Shown: positions 1-10,707 of the stretch, one piece after another
Position numbering within the stretch: the first letter of the stretch is position 1
Layout of the letters: each line of letters opens with the position of its first letter
Assembly (NCBI GenBank): GCA_021030915.1
Contig: JAGEMR010000204.1
Coordinates: 1-37,258, forward strand
Length of the DNA: 37,258 bases
Direction: 5' to 3'
From: Astrothelium macrocarpum
Taxonomy: Eukaryota > Ascomycota > Dothideomycetes > Trypetheliales > Trypetheliaceae
Notes under the pieces: generated by a model
Told to the model about the DNA's origin: nothing
What the model saw: only the letters and a program-made list of their open reading frames with translations
Databases searched by the model: none
Position numbers and translations under genes: made by a program

Positions 1-64
1 ATGGGGTATCTGATGCGGAAAGTGACCGACTGACTGATATGACCGGCTGAGTGGTAAACCACGT
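1..64. mobile_element. Terminal fragment of a second pogo/Fot1-like DNA transposon
   Basis: The first 64 bases end in ...AAACCACGT followed by TA (65-66). Read on the minus strand they align over about 65 bases with the left end of the element at 34514: both begin ACGTGGTT, share CAGCC/TAGCC and CATATCAGT blocks, and then share CCGCAT...TACCCCAT just inside the inverted repeat (compare 34561-34578). That inner block is seen only at the left, transposase-3' end of the intact element, so the lost body of this copy lay to the left of the window, with its transposase pointing right. Several substitutions separate it from the 34.5 kb copy. Confidence 0.7.
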
Positions 65-66
65 TA

Positions 67-360
67 TAAAAAATATTTTATAAAAATTTCTTAATCAAAA
101 ATTTTTTAATTAATATATTTTTTATTCAAAAAAATTTTTATTTATGATAATTTTTTCATTTTCATTCAAAAATAATAAAATATTTTCATTCACGATTCAT
201 TTTTTGATAGATAATATTTTTTAATAATCAATATAAAAATTGAATATCAAATAATCTAAATTTTAATTATTTATTCGAATAATTTATTATTATCAGATAT
301 GAAATTTTTAAAACCGAATTTGTTATTTTCGTATGAAATTAGTTATAAACTAAATAACAG
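67..360. repeat. AT-rich RIP-like tract
   Basis: Almost pure A/T with very few CpA or CpG dinucleotides and stops in every frame. It directly adjoins the transposon end at 1-64 and resembles the 33.9-37.3 kb block in composition. It is likely a repeat inactivated by C-to-T mutation; no coding sequence is visible. Confidence 0.6.
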
Positions 361-1406
361 AAAATAAGCCCCCTGACTAGCCTGATTAGGACGTGCTGAT
401 TAAGGCAAAAACAACAATGTTTATCTTTTGCAGTACGTGAAATGCAAGGATACACCGCGTGCTAGACTGACGGTAAGTCTTTTGCCAACCGGCATGTGAA
501 CCGATGCAATACAGTCAGGGAAGCCGCCATTAAGCGAAGATTGCGAAGCAGAGATGTGCGAGCATCAAGATGCAGCGGGGGACAAGAGGAGCAGGAACCA
601 TGGCGAAGCAACCAATGAGATGGCGAAAACTTGTAGGCTGAAGTACGAAGCGTGAGAATCTTCTTTAGCTCAATGTAGGTACGTGGCATACGCCTCAGAG
701 TCACGTGATATTGTCAGGTCACCAGTATCGTTTTCAAGGTATCTAAGTTTCCTAATTGGGCTAGAGTCAGGAGCTATTCTGTAATGATTCTCACACAAAT
801 TTAGTGGTGCTGGACCTGCCGACAAGTGTACTTCCATTGCTGCTCCACGATTTTCATGGCTACAGCTCTTACTTTTAAACACCCGGCCAAGGATCTTGGA
901 GCTAAGCCTTCTAATTGATTCCACTTCATCACGTTCAATCAACGGTGAGCCAGTACTTATTAACGAGCTTAGGAGCTTGAACATCACAAAGTAGTAATGT
1001 CAAGCCGTGAGATGGCTGCTGCATCATCAGTGGTGGCAGCAAGTCTATTGTGAGATGCTCATTAGATCAAGATGCATTGCCTATCTTGGAAGTCTCACTC
1101 GCGTGGTAGGCACATATTGGGGATTATAGAGATCTCTGGGTGCTTGACTTCTTCGATAACTTGCATTTATCTTTTGAAAGAATAAACTACGTGAGGTTCG
1201 ACTGTGTTATTCGGGTTCAAAGCGTCGCGACAACTTGCAATGTTTTGACTCATCGAATTCAGCATTTCTTAACCGGGTGTCCTTCACATCGTGTGTGCAC
1301 TTGCTTCACGACCGTCTTCTAATAATTATTTGGTCATACTCATCTAGTCATTTTCAAGCCTTCAATTTAGGTCGTCAAGCGAGCTCATACCATTCGAATC
1401 AAAAAC
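361..1406. other. No gene recognised
   Basis: Composition returns to normal here, but the open frames are short (80-105 codons), have no family resemblance and no plausible splice joins. The stretch leads into the F-box pseudogene and would contain its former promoter. Confidence 0.4.
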
Positions 1407-2486
1407 ATGCACCGGAAACCTACGACTGGATTCCCTCTTCTACTGCTTCCAAACGAGCTGATTCAAAAAATTGCTGCCTTGTCGCCTGCACATGCTGCTG
1501 CAACTTTGGCTTTTACTTGCAAAAAACTGTACCGCGTCATCGGTAAACAATATTGGGTGAAGTTACACAAAGAGAGCGGCCAGATCGAAGAGCTGGCAAC
1601 TTGCGCGCACCAATTGGTGAAAGATATTCCGGCCTGCAGGTGGTGTTTTCGGTGTTCAGATATCCATCGGCTTCCCTTACGCAAGGCATACGAGATGGAG
1701 GAACTGAGATCATGTGTGGACATGAAGTGTCCTTCCTCGAATACTGCACTCGATTCCATGCTCGGAATTACGACGTACGGTGGAGCCAATAGAATCCTCT
1801 TTACTCAGGTACAACTTATAATGGATAGGCATTTACTTGGACCTGCACACGGAGAGCGAGTCGAAAAGCTCAACTTTTCGCATTCCTCAGTCAACGAGCA
1901 ACTTCCCAAATGGTCTTTGTCCCGCCACGCTATCATCACGAAGGATATCCCCTCCCTTTTGCTGAAAGAGTAGTACCGGGTAACGCTTCCGTGGGATGAT
2001 GCTTTGACGAGTTGCACGGATTGGAAAGAACGGCTACCCCTGCGTGTTTGTCCCCATCTCCATTTCAACCCACAGAACATCAGCTATTCACGATATCCCG
2101 GGGACATGGAATACAGCCAAGTCTACTGCCATATCTACTTCTTCTTTTTGAAGCCAGGTTTCCACTGAAACATCTCGTTCAAAGCTTCACAGTACGACGG
2201 CGAGTGCAAGTTTTGCTACACCCAATTCCATGTGATATTCTCAATACACAAGCCGTGCAGAGAGGCAAGCATCTCCGTGACGGTATACAAGAATCTCGGC
2301 CAATGTAGATACCCAGAACAGCCTCATTGGATGCGCCAAACTCCAGCGTATTCGCTGGCGAAGGCCCATTCCGAAAATAAACCAATCGAACCGGGGCCCT
2401 ATCCAGAATATTTAGGGAACGTTTTTGAGAGGAAGAGTTTCAAGGAGAGCCAAGTATGTAATAGTGAAAAAAGCTTAGAGCTTTAG
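1407..2486 (+). pseudogene. F-box protein gene interrupted by two stops
   Basis: One reading frame runs for 360 codons, broken only by TAG at 1971-1973 and TGA at 2166-2168. Residues about 10-45 give an F-box: LLPNELIQKIAAL followed by TLAFTCKKLYRVI, a hydrophobic helix pattern of the Skp1-binding domain of SCF ubiquitin ligase adaptors. Downstream are paired cysteines (WCFRCSD, LRVCPHLHF, CKFCYTQFH), common in fungal F-box proteins of this size. Reading through the first stop keeps the frame coherent (YRVTLPWDDALTSC then ERLPLRVCPH), which argues for a once-intact gene. Both stops can arise by one C-to-T change (CAG to TAG, CGA to TGA). Alternatives are two unrecognised introns removing the stops, or a shorter 188 aa expressed form. 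Confidence 0.6.
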
Positions 2487-4093
2487 CGACTTCGTCGCGC
2501 CTTGTGGGTTTCGTGGCTGCGGAGGACCCCAGGGTAGAAACAGATTTCGAGATATTAGGTTATGTAGGATCTGACCAACAATTTCAATCCGCTGTCTTTC
2601 ATCGGGCCTACTCGTGTTTTATCTCCTATCCGTATCACCTCCAAGGCACAATCGAATTTGACTGTGTCGAAAACTAATCAAAGAGTTCATTCTTACCTCC
2701 AGGAGACTCCCAATCGAATCGAACATGAAGGAGCAGCAGAATACTTGCAGACCATATTAGATTTTGTGCGGCTCATTCTTTATGAGGGCCTCCCCACTAT
2801 GTTTATAGCTAATCTCATTACATGTTTTCGTCATTTTCCGCTTCCTTGTCGGGCACCCGAGCACCAGCGCCGCCTCTTTGGCCAACTTCGTCTTGGATCG
2901 CCAATCTCGACTCATGTCACCGGATGTGCAAGGTCTAATATGACTGATAGGCTAGAGTTGACAAGAACAGACCGCTTGGAGATCAACTTTGCTGCCTAAA
3001 AGGCTAAAGGGCTTTGCAAAATTGACGGGAACAGGGCCGGAGCGGTTGGGAGCATTTAACTAATTGCATGGTACAAGTTAAGCAGGGAGAGTTCAAAGCC
3101 GGCGGAAGGAGGGAAAGGAGTATGGAAAAAAGGTGTCGTCAACTCAGGTCTGTTCGTGCTCGTTTGAACCACATTATCTCTATCACCTTGAACTCTTCTA
3201 CTCTGACTTCTCCTCAAGGTTCAGAGGTGCTCATCACATTGGCTCGATCGTACGCTTTTATTGTGTACTACGTTGTAGAACATCGCGCTACGACCAATAG
3301 AAAACCAATACGCCTCTAAGTCAGTACTTTAATGGAACTCAATTCTCAAGCTTACAAATGAAAGTCCACTGAGTTCAATGGTCTTCAACTGAAAGACTCA
3401 CATTTGGAGTATTTTGATGCCTTAGGACTAGAGAGATTCGTTGACGGCTCTGAGTTAGTATTTTCCTTAAGTGCGCCAGCAGATCTCTAACGTGAGCTTT
3501 TAGAACAAATATATCAACAGTGAAGCTGAGGACAGTGACAGTGTAAGCTGATCATGCTGGAACCCATTTTAGCAAAAGGTATCATGGTTGCGTTTGCCGA
3601 GATAGGGGGACAGTCAGAGGGACATCTCAGACCGGGTCTTCGGTTTCGCCGCAGAGGCATTTTGTGTTCGACACAGACTCGCAGTACGGGTGTATTCGGA
3701 ATGTGGAACAGTTGCACATTACAGCATACTGAAGCCCATCGTCCTGCAGTGAAAGCGTACGGGATTAAGTAGATCAGCCGATTTCGTTTGAGCCTCCAAC
3801 CAAAGAACGAAGAAACTGTTCGATTATAAGTTTAGCAGTTTTCGATCGTCATTGCTCATTTCAACAAGCGAAGCTCGATGACACCTATTAGCCCAAACCG
3901 AATAGCATGGCTTGAGACCAGGTAAAAAGTCCCGTCGGCCCAGGTCCTGCGGAAAGCCACCTGCCTGTGAAGATGACATGTCTGTGGCTTACAGAAGATT
4001 CCTTGGTAGGTCAACATGCGCTCTCTTAATCTGGGGTCTCCTGATGCGCAAGGCCAGTGGTTGTTCTGAGCTAGCCCCAAACACGAGTTAGCA
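2487..4093. other. Gene-poor stretch
   Basis: Open frames of 60-113 codons occur on both strands (for example plus 2658-2999, minus 3856-4104) but none shows a recognisable domain, and neighbouring frames are equally open. No RNA gene or inverted repeat was noticed. Confidence 0.4.
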
Positions 4094-4499
4094 ATGTCTA
4101 TCAAGAAGCAGCTGCCGGAGCTTACCTTTGAAGACTACAGTCAGCCGAAAGGTTCTCCAGAACCAAGCTTCGTGGACGTTCCTGGTGGACGCGTTTACCT
4201 CATTACGTTGACACGTTGACGCAAAGTCAGTTGTGTCATGCTAATACGGCTATTATCTGAGCATCAATGGAAGGTGTAGAAGCTAGGATTAGGTATTAGA
4301 CTGGGACCAAGACCAAATCGCTGTGATTGAGAAACTGCAAGATATGACGAAGCCTGAAGGAGCGCAACAGATGCCGTTCGACAGAAGCTATCATGAATGA
4401 TATGCATTTGATGAGGGCAGTCTTTTTCATAATGAGGAAAAGCTATCAACAGTCAAAGATCAACTTGCACACAATAATGTAGTCTATTCGTGTGCATGA
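4094..4499 (+). other. Coding-like scraps, probably a decayed gene
   Basis: A 41-codon frame from ATG 4094 (MSIKKQLPELTFEDYSQPKG..., ending VYLITLTR at TGA 4217-4219) looks like the N-terminus of a metabolic enzyme. Its ending weakly recalls the first strand of enoyl-CoA hydratase/isomerase proteins, which I cannot confirm. A second frame, 4293-4499, is open apart from one TGA at 4398-4400 and contains charged, helix-like sequence (IEKLQDMTKPEGAQQM). The two lie in different frames. They sit just upstream of the LigB-type dioxygenase gene and may be the remains of one gene. Confidence 0.25.
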
Positions 4500-4890
4500 A
4501 CAGCAACTGAATCGTTAAGAAAACGAAAATCTCACATACACCAATGCCCTGGACAGCTTCCCTTACAGCGGGGCATGCGGACGTCCGAGTTCTCATGATC
4601 CTCCTTTGATGATTTCACTGATGCGGCATGTACCTCCGTACTAAATTAAGTGATAGTATTCATATACAGGTACGTACTTCTTAGGTTTGAGGGAACCCGC
4701 GATGTCGGGTATGTGGGGGAACCAGGGATCGGCTACGCGGATGGGACAAGAAGCTTTCTTGGGGATCCGAGATGCAGCTTACGGAGGGAAATCCAGTGAA
4801 CTGCAATTCCTACAAGCGATGCTCGTACATCCTGGGGAGTACAGAAAACAGTCTCTTGAGACTGTCTCCACCATCCATGATATCTCAATA

Positions 4891-4900
4891 ATATTTATAA
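4891..4900 (+). promoter_or_regulatory. TATA-like element of the LigB-type gene
   Basis: ATATTTATAA lies 77-86 bases before the ATG at 4977, a usual distance for a fungal core promoter. It is followed by a pyrimidine-rich stretch (TTCACTCTTTCTTCTT) near the expected transcription start. Confidence 0.4.
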
Positions 4901-4976
4901 CCTTGTAGGATTTATTTCCTGCTATTCACTCTTTCTTCTTATTGCTGTCATTGTAGCACCTCAACTCCTATACACC

Positions 4977-5914
4977 ATGGCCCCACTTACGCCTGTCCAT
5001 TTCTTTTCCCATGGCTCAACTATGATGCTTGGTGAAGAGTCCAAATCCGCAGACTACTGGAAGAAATGCGGCGATGAAGCTCTGGCTCATGGCATTGAGC
5101 ACGTCGTAATGATGGTACATCCTCCAACATCTCCAAACATCCTCATCACCGCCATCTCACATAAGCTCAACGACAGGGAGCGCACTGGGCTACACTCGGT
5201 GACGAAATCCAGGTCGCTACGAATCCGAAACCGGCCAAATCCCCCATCGCCTACGTGCACCCGTCCAAATACGTCTCATACGAGCTCGTACCCGACCTCC
5301 CCATGGCCCACCGCGTCCTCGGGATGCTGCAATCGGCAGGCTTCAATGCCAGCGAAAACGCTACCTTTGACTGGATCCACGACACCTTTCTGATCCTGAT
5401 CCGCATGTTCCCCGCCAAATGCCCGCCCACGACCATCGTCTCGATGAACGCGCGTTACGACCCGCACTACCACATGAAGGTGGGTTCGGCGCTGCGCGAC
5501 CTCCGCAAAGAAGGCAACGTGCTGTTCGTCGGCACGGGCGGCGCCGTGCACAACCTCTACCGCAACAAGTGGGCGCCCATGCTCCAATACCGGGACTCGT
5601 TCGCCATGCTCACACCGCCCGAGGACTGGGCGATGGAGTTTCGCCAGGAGGTGCAGGATGCGCTGACCAAGTCCGGCGGAGGTCCCGCGTTGCGGAGGGC
5701 GGTGACGATGCTGATGAAGATGCCGATGTACAGGGAAGCGCATGCGACGGATGATCACTTCATGGCCGCGCAATTTGTCGCGGGCTTGTGTGGGGATTGG
5801 GAAGATGAAGGGCAGAAAGTGGAGATGGGTGCGGAGGACTGGGAGTTGACGAATATGTGCAATAGTCAGTATACGTTGGGTGACTGGGGGAAGGAGGTAG
5901 CTGTGAAGGCGTGA
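4977..5914 (+). CDS. LigB-type extradiol ring-cleavage dioxygenase (4,5-DOPA dioxygenase-like)
   Basis: Two exons, 4977-5114 and 5177-5914, separated by a 62 nt GTACAT...CAG intron, give 291 aa, the usual size for the family. The join restores the diagnostic run VVMM-GAHW. Members are non-haem Fe(II) (or Zn) enzymes of the class III extradiol group that open catechol-type rings next to the diol. Candidate metal and catalytic histidines are H12 (FFSHGS), H49 (GAHW), H114 (WIHDTF, the GLDHG motif equivalent) and H171 (GGAVHNL). There is no signal peptide, so it is probably cytosolic. The neighbours are other possible aromatic-catabolic genes. The substrate is not evident: DOPA, protocatechuate derivatives or other catechols are possible. 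Confidence 0.88.
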
Positions 5915-6198
5915 AGATGGGAAATGGATGTTGCGATGACATAGATGCGATTATGAATTCCTGTTCTGTAACACTTGAAATGTTCTGCGTAAGGTAAAGG
6001 TTCTTGGTTTCGATGGGATTAAAATTCATTATCATATCATAGTTTATCATGGGAACTGTACATACTATTTCAGTTGGATTAGCTACAAGAAATATGATTA
6101 TTCATAACCTTCCTGGATCAAGGTGAAATTCCAAAGTACTCCTGTAATTGCACTTTCATGAACACCGATCACGTCACCAAGTCCCGTCCCTGGCTCAA

Positions 6199-7897
6199 CT
6201 ACTTCCTCAAGGCCTTCCAGGCTCTGCTGCCAACAAACCAAGCAATGTAACCTACAGTCGGTAGTATGATCGCACTTGCCAATCCCAATCCCGTCAAGAT
6301 CCCCTGTTCAAAGAATCCAATGCTGAAGCCTTTGGGCTGTCCCGTAGCTGGTAAAGGTAGGGTAGCTATTTTCCTTAGATGTTCCGGTTTCAATGCCGTC
6401 TTGAGCTTGCGATTTTTCTTTTCGATTTGACTACTTTCCGAGTCTAGGCTTAATGCGGCAAGAGTAACATCAACAGAGGGCATTTGTGTATGTTGCGGGC
6501 GAGGTTGAGAGAACATAGCAATCGTGTATCGAGTGCGTGGAGAAGGCAAATGGTTGATTGGTGCAGCCGGACCAACTATCGGGAAGAGGTTAGTTGACAT
6601 GTCTTGCTCAACATATTCTAGAATGTGAATAATCTGTCAAGAGCCCTCGAGAAAATGAACTCAGGACTTACTCAAAATATTAAGGGGTATTTGGTTTACG
6701 TAAGAGACTTGGCTATCAATGTACTGACTAAGAAATTTAGCAGTTGGTGGATTAGCGAAAACGTATGAGGCTAGCAGCGTGGTTCTATCACCAATTCATA
6801 TTAGCACGGTAGTCTGATGATGGGTTAGGCGCGCAGAAAGCGTACTTTGATTGCATCAATGTGATCACATCCATCAAACTACTGTACGGTGCAATTGCTA
6901 GATGACAACCGGATAACTTTGCATCTAATATTGGGGAGTCTCTGTTAAAAGCGTTAGTATTGAAGACATTCTTGGACCTATCGTTAAGGTCATACCTTTG
7001 TCGGACGTCCGCAATCATGTACTCTTGCGAGCCAAAGATTGAAATTTGCCCATTGCTTTCGGCTCGCTTGAACTGTTCTCTCGTCTCGTCTAAAAACTTC
7101 GATGAAGCTCGTTTGGAATGCGTCTGAGCAGGCACATATTGACTTGTGAACCGGACGACCGCTTCGAAGAAGGCCTTCTTCCTAAATTCATTCACCAATA
7201 CTATATCCGGCGAATATGGTGAACGACCTCCATAGGTAAATCTTGCCGCAACAATAGCCTTTGCTGCGTTCTCAATATCTGCTGTGCGATCGACGACCGC
7301 AAGTGTTTGAGCGAAGGGTTGAGATCGGAGTTGCGGCTGTGAATGTGCACTGGATAAACCGGTTTGGTCCACGATGAGACATTCATTGACGATATTTCCA
7401 TCTGTAACCTCATCTTTTGCAATAACGAACGTGTCTTGATCCAGAACTTTCGACAATACATCCCTGAGCACTGGGTCTAAGTTGAATAGAGTTTGTGGGA
7501 GCTCAAGGAGCACGCAATTGCCTGCAGCAATCGCAAAAGCCAGGGGAACAACTATCGAGAAGAATCGTGTATGTGTAGTCGGTCGGATGAGTACAATACC
7601 ATATCCTGTCCTTCTGCCTTCATTGTCCTTTCCCTTCGCAATCAGATACTCGTCCTTCATCTCCTTATTAAAATCCAAGCTTTTGTATGCATCTCCAACA
7701 GCAAGCATTGTCAAGTAGAACTCGCTTTCGACTTCAGCTCGTGGACCTTGAGCATCTTTTCGTATCGCTTCACAGATTGTATCCGCATTTTCCCTCAGCG
7801 TCTTGTGTAATCTCTGAAGTTCGTTCTGCCGGTATCGTACGTTTTCGGTTCGACCATCAACTTTAGCAGCTCGGAGCTGCGCGAAAGCTTCCATCAC
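6199..7897 (-). CDS. Aldehyde-dehydrogenase-like protein with C-terminal membrane tail
   Basis: Three exons, 7897-6846, 6784-6672 and 6617-6199, with introns of 61 nt (GTACGC, GCTAAT branch) and 54 nt (GTAAGT...TTCTAG), give 527 aa. The first 350 residues follow the class-3-like ALDH fold (for example NVRYRQNELQRLHKTLRENA and FFSIVVPLAFAIAAGNCVLL). The site that normally reads G-Q-x-C is GGRSPYSPDIVLVNEF, without the catalytic Cys, and the E-L-G-G-K segment is AVVDRTAD. It therefore resembles the fungal ALDH-like group often found in secondary-metabolite clusters (FUS7-like, from memory) rather than a standard dehydrogenase. The last exon adds a basic linker and one hydrophobic helix (GILTGLGLASAIILPTVGYI) ending in a basic tail, suggesting tail anchoring. 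Start: the ATG at 7897; a second ATG follows directly. Confidence 0.8.
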
Positions 7898-8584
7898 GCT
7901 TCTAGATTCCTGCTACAACTCTAAATGATAGAACTCCGTTGAATTGAATGAGATAAACGAAGAGCACGCGAAATCAGAATCAAAAAAAGCAATTGAACAA
8001 CTTTTGAAAACTGGAATTCATCGGGTTTTGAGGGACCAGGTTGGTCACGGTCCCAAAGAGCGGTTCCGATGTCGTGGGACAAAGGTGCTGCGGACTACAG
8101 AACGGAGTTTACATTCGGTAAGCTAGCACTAGCTACAGCGTCTAGTAAGGAGTTACTCATCTAGCGCCGAGGATCGTGAAATCAAACCAATATAAGAGAT
8201 TATCATAAGCCAAAAACGGTTGAGGCTGACCAAACGTTCTTCTATTCGCCCGATTCTACCATTCTTTCACAGGTCATACCTCATCCGGCTCACTATCTAC
8301 AGCTTTTTTCTTAGGTTCTTTTTTTCGGTGTCCAATTAAGCCAAACAGACACGGACCGAAAGGATGTGCTGATCACACGCTAATGGTCGTATGCATTTAG
8401 GTGCTGTACTGAGAATGTTCTCATCGGTTCATGCGGGGGATCCGACGGGGTTTACTATCAATGCAATGGCAAGCTCCGTGCACGACTTGACTCTCATCTC
8501 AAATCTTTTCCAAACTCTACATCTAGCAAGCGGAATTGCTTTAATTTCGTAGGGCGCGAACAACCGTTATCGAGCAAGCTCACC
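7898..8584. promoter_or_regulatory. Divergent intergenic region
   Basis: These 687 bases separate the 5' ends of the minus-strand ALDH-like gene and the plus-strand small gene, so they should hold both promoters. Only a 60-codon frame is open (7944-8126), with no resemblance to known proteins. No specific operator could be identified. Confidence 0.4.
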
Positions 8585-9073
8585 ATGTCAGTTACCACCA
8601 CTGCCAATCCTGTAACCACCACTCTCTACCGCACCCTTCAAGACTACGAGATCCACGAATCCGCCGAGCAAAATCCCCAAGAACAACCGGAGCCTGTCAA
8701 TCCCAACCATCCACCAGCAGTTGCGAATCCGGTCGACTGGCCGGATGATTACAATGATGTTCCGAACTATCGTCCAGTGGACCACACAAGAGACATGACA
8801 TTACGACCTCGTGGCGTGAACCCCGCAGAGCGTGGTAGGTTCAAGACCTCCTACAATGACAGGATCAACTGTTGACAGAGAAATGCAGTGTTCATCTTTC
8901 TCATGTTGAATGGCGTGGGAGTCAACGCAGTGAGTCCATTCGTCGTTTTGCTACCGCATGCATTCTGAGCTCGTTTCTTACATTGCCAACAGAACGCGGC
9001 ACAACTGTGGAGAAAGACATTCGGCAAACTCAATCCCAACATATTCAGATACAAGGTCGGCGGTGAATGGTGA
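8585..9073 (+). CDS. Small protein of unknown function with a short hydrophobic segment
   Basis: Three exons, 8585-8834, 8889-8929 and 8993-9073, with introns of 54 nt (GTAGGT...TGCAG) and 63 nt (GTGAGT...CAACAG), give 123 aa. The N-terminal 83 residues are polar and rich in Pro and Asn (for example NPNHPPAVANPVDWPDDYND). The 14-codon middle exon encodes a hydrophobic run (VFIFLMLNGVGVNA), and the last exon a basic C-terminus (LWRKTFGKLNPNIFRYKVGG). The splice choice is favoured because it gives a coherent hydrophobic core and ending. An alternative acceptor at 8876 yields a different tail ending QSQHIQIQGRR. I do not recognise the family; a small membrane-associated protein is an inference. 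Confidence 0.55.
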
Positions 9074-9501
9074 AGAAACATATCGGGTCATCAGATGCTG
9101 CTCTGCGGACTGTTTGCATAGCATCTCATGAGAAGGAAAGAAATTTTCGGATCATGCAGATTGGTGAGCGCGAGATTGGATCAGACTGAACTTTCTTTTT
9201 CAACTCGGCAAGAGCAAGTGCCAATGGGATTACAAGTTGAACCTGGCGCCGTCAGACTGCAGAATACGTATCGTCTGAGGTGAGACCAGCCGGGTGCAGA
9301 GAATATTTCAGTTTTTCTTAATCGGCGAGATCAATAAATATCCTATTAACGATATAATGGTGACTACGGCGCGGAAAGAGATACCTTCGCATATCTGGCC
9401 CCGGAAATATTTTCAATTTCTCCCCATGAGAGAATTCGTTAAATACTTCTAATGTTGAAGCGTCTACCAATTGGCTGCCGTGAGCATATGACTTCTATCT
9501 C
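9074..9501. other. Convergent intergenic region
   Basis: This lies between the 3' ends of the small plus-strand gene and the minus-strand cupin gene. No open frame or structured repeat stands out; it probably holds both 3' untranslated regions. Confidence 0.4.
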
Positions 9502-10188
9502 TCATTCCGATTTCTTCAGACCTCCTTTGAATATGTCGATTTCCTCCTCAAGCTTTTTACCACCAACCTCAGCAGCTTCAGACTGGAGCAGCACGAACAT
9601 CATCCTTGCCTTTTCGAATCATCAGCTAGAGTTCAAGACAAACAAGACAGTATGTTTGAGCACTCACCCATTCCGTCTCACTGGTGTTTCTCCAAGCATG
9701 GTTTGTCGCTCGCTGAACACAGACATCTCCACGGTTCATGATACGCTGTTCTCCGCTATCAAGCGTCAACTCTAGTTGCCCTTCCAGCACAACACCATAG
9801 TCTAGACTTGTTGTCCGGTGCATTGCTGATGGGCGACCTTCTTGATGTGGCTCAAAGTCCACAAACCTGCAAACGCTTCCGCCGTGAACGACAAGACCAG
9901 GCGGGTCTTTAAGATATGGTTTGTAGGCATTGATGTCAGCATCGTTGTTGACTTTGACGGGGAAGGTCGTCGTAGTATAGCTATTGGAATCAACAGACGC
10001 AAGCCTCTCACAAATCAAAGAGGATTCTGGGTATACCCGAGGAAGAAATCAGCGCCTGTGACAGGATGAGTCCATAATGCTTCAGCTGGAATCTGATTTT
10101 CAAAAGTAGCAAGGCCGTCGGAGTTGTGCGTCGTGATGTAGCGATGGATAGGGGGTAGATTAGAGTTTTGGGTGGGGTTCTGCGACAT
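9502..10188 (-). CDS. Cupin-domain protein
   Basis: Three exons, 10188-10037, 9980-9668 and 9609-9502, with introns of 56 and 58 nt, give 190 aa; all junction phases agree. The double-stranded beta-helix lies at residues about 80-160. Motif 1 appears as MHRTTSLDYGVVLEG (H105, E117) and motif 2 as RGDVCVQRATNHAWRN (H145, N149). Only one histidine of the usual HxH pair is present in motif 1, so metal binding may be altered or absent. The N-terminal part (PIHRYITTHNSDG..., ALWTHPVTGAD) is typical of short fungal cupin proteins found near catabolic and secondary-metabolite genes. It starts 519 bp from, and divergent to, the FAH-like gene, suggesting co-regulation. The enzymatic activity cannot be told from sequence. 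Confidence 0.85.
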
Positions 10189-10707
10189 ATTGAAGAAGTT
10201 TGGAGTTGCTTGTGCGACTTGAATATGAATAGATGCAGGGATGTGATAGATGGAGAGTTCTGTGCGACTGGAGATGAGAAAGGTGAGTAGCGACAAATGG
10301 GGAGAGACGATCTACAGATTGTTGCTTAGGGACTGTAAGCAGGCCCCACCTATGCGTCGGGTTGTCACCGGAACTGTTGCATTGTCGACAGTTCGTCACC
10401 TGCATAAAGAGCTTCATGGTGGGGCCTAGATCTTGCTAAAGTCCGGATCGGCTTGCGGGGGCGAACCTGCATTACAAGATCTTTCCTAGAACAAGCCGAG
10501 TGAAAGCTTGACCGGTAAAAGATCAACATTCCTCTAAGGCCATGTACAAGTGTACAACGTGTGCACGCAAAGAATAGCCTCGTAACTTGTTGCGAGAACA
10601 TCTTTTGTGTTTCGGGCTCTGGGGTTTGCTTTTTTCTAATCTCTCCGAGACATTTCTCTTGACGTCGTCGATTGCGAGAACGGACTGCTAAATTCTTATT
10701 TGTGATA
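10189..10707. promoter_or_regulatory. Shared divergent promoter of the cupin and FAH-like genes
   Basis: These 519 bases lie between the cupin ATG (10188, minus) and the FAH-like ATG (10708, plus). Such head-to-head pairs are often co-regulated in fungal catabolic clusters. No specific transcription-factor motif could be assigned with confidence. Confidence 0.5.

Noticed and set aside
462..987. Two overlapping minus-strand ORFs of 80 and 105 codons
   Set aside because: No recognisable domain, no splice partner, and ordinary length for chance frames.
5276..5773. A 165-codon minus-strand frame
   Set aside because: It lies opposite the dioxygenase exon, is rich in His, Arg and Val as expected of a shadow of GC-rich coding sequence, and has no domain.
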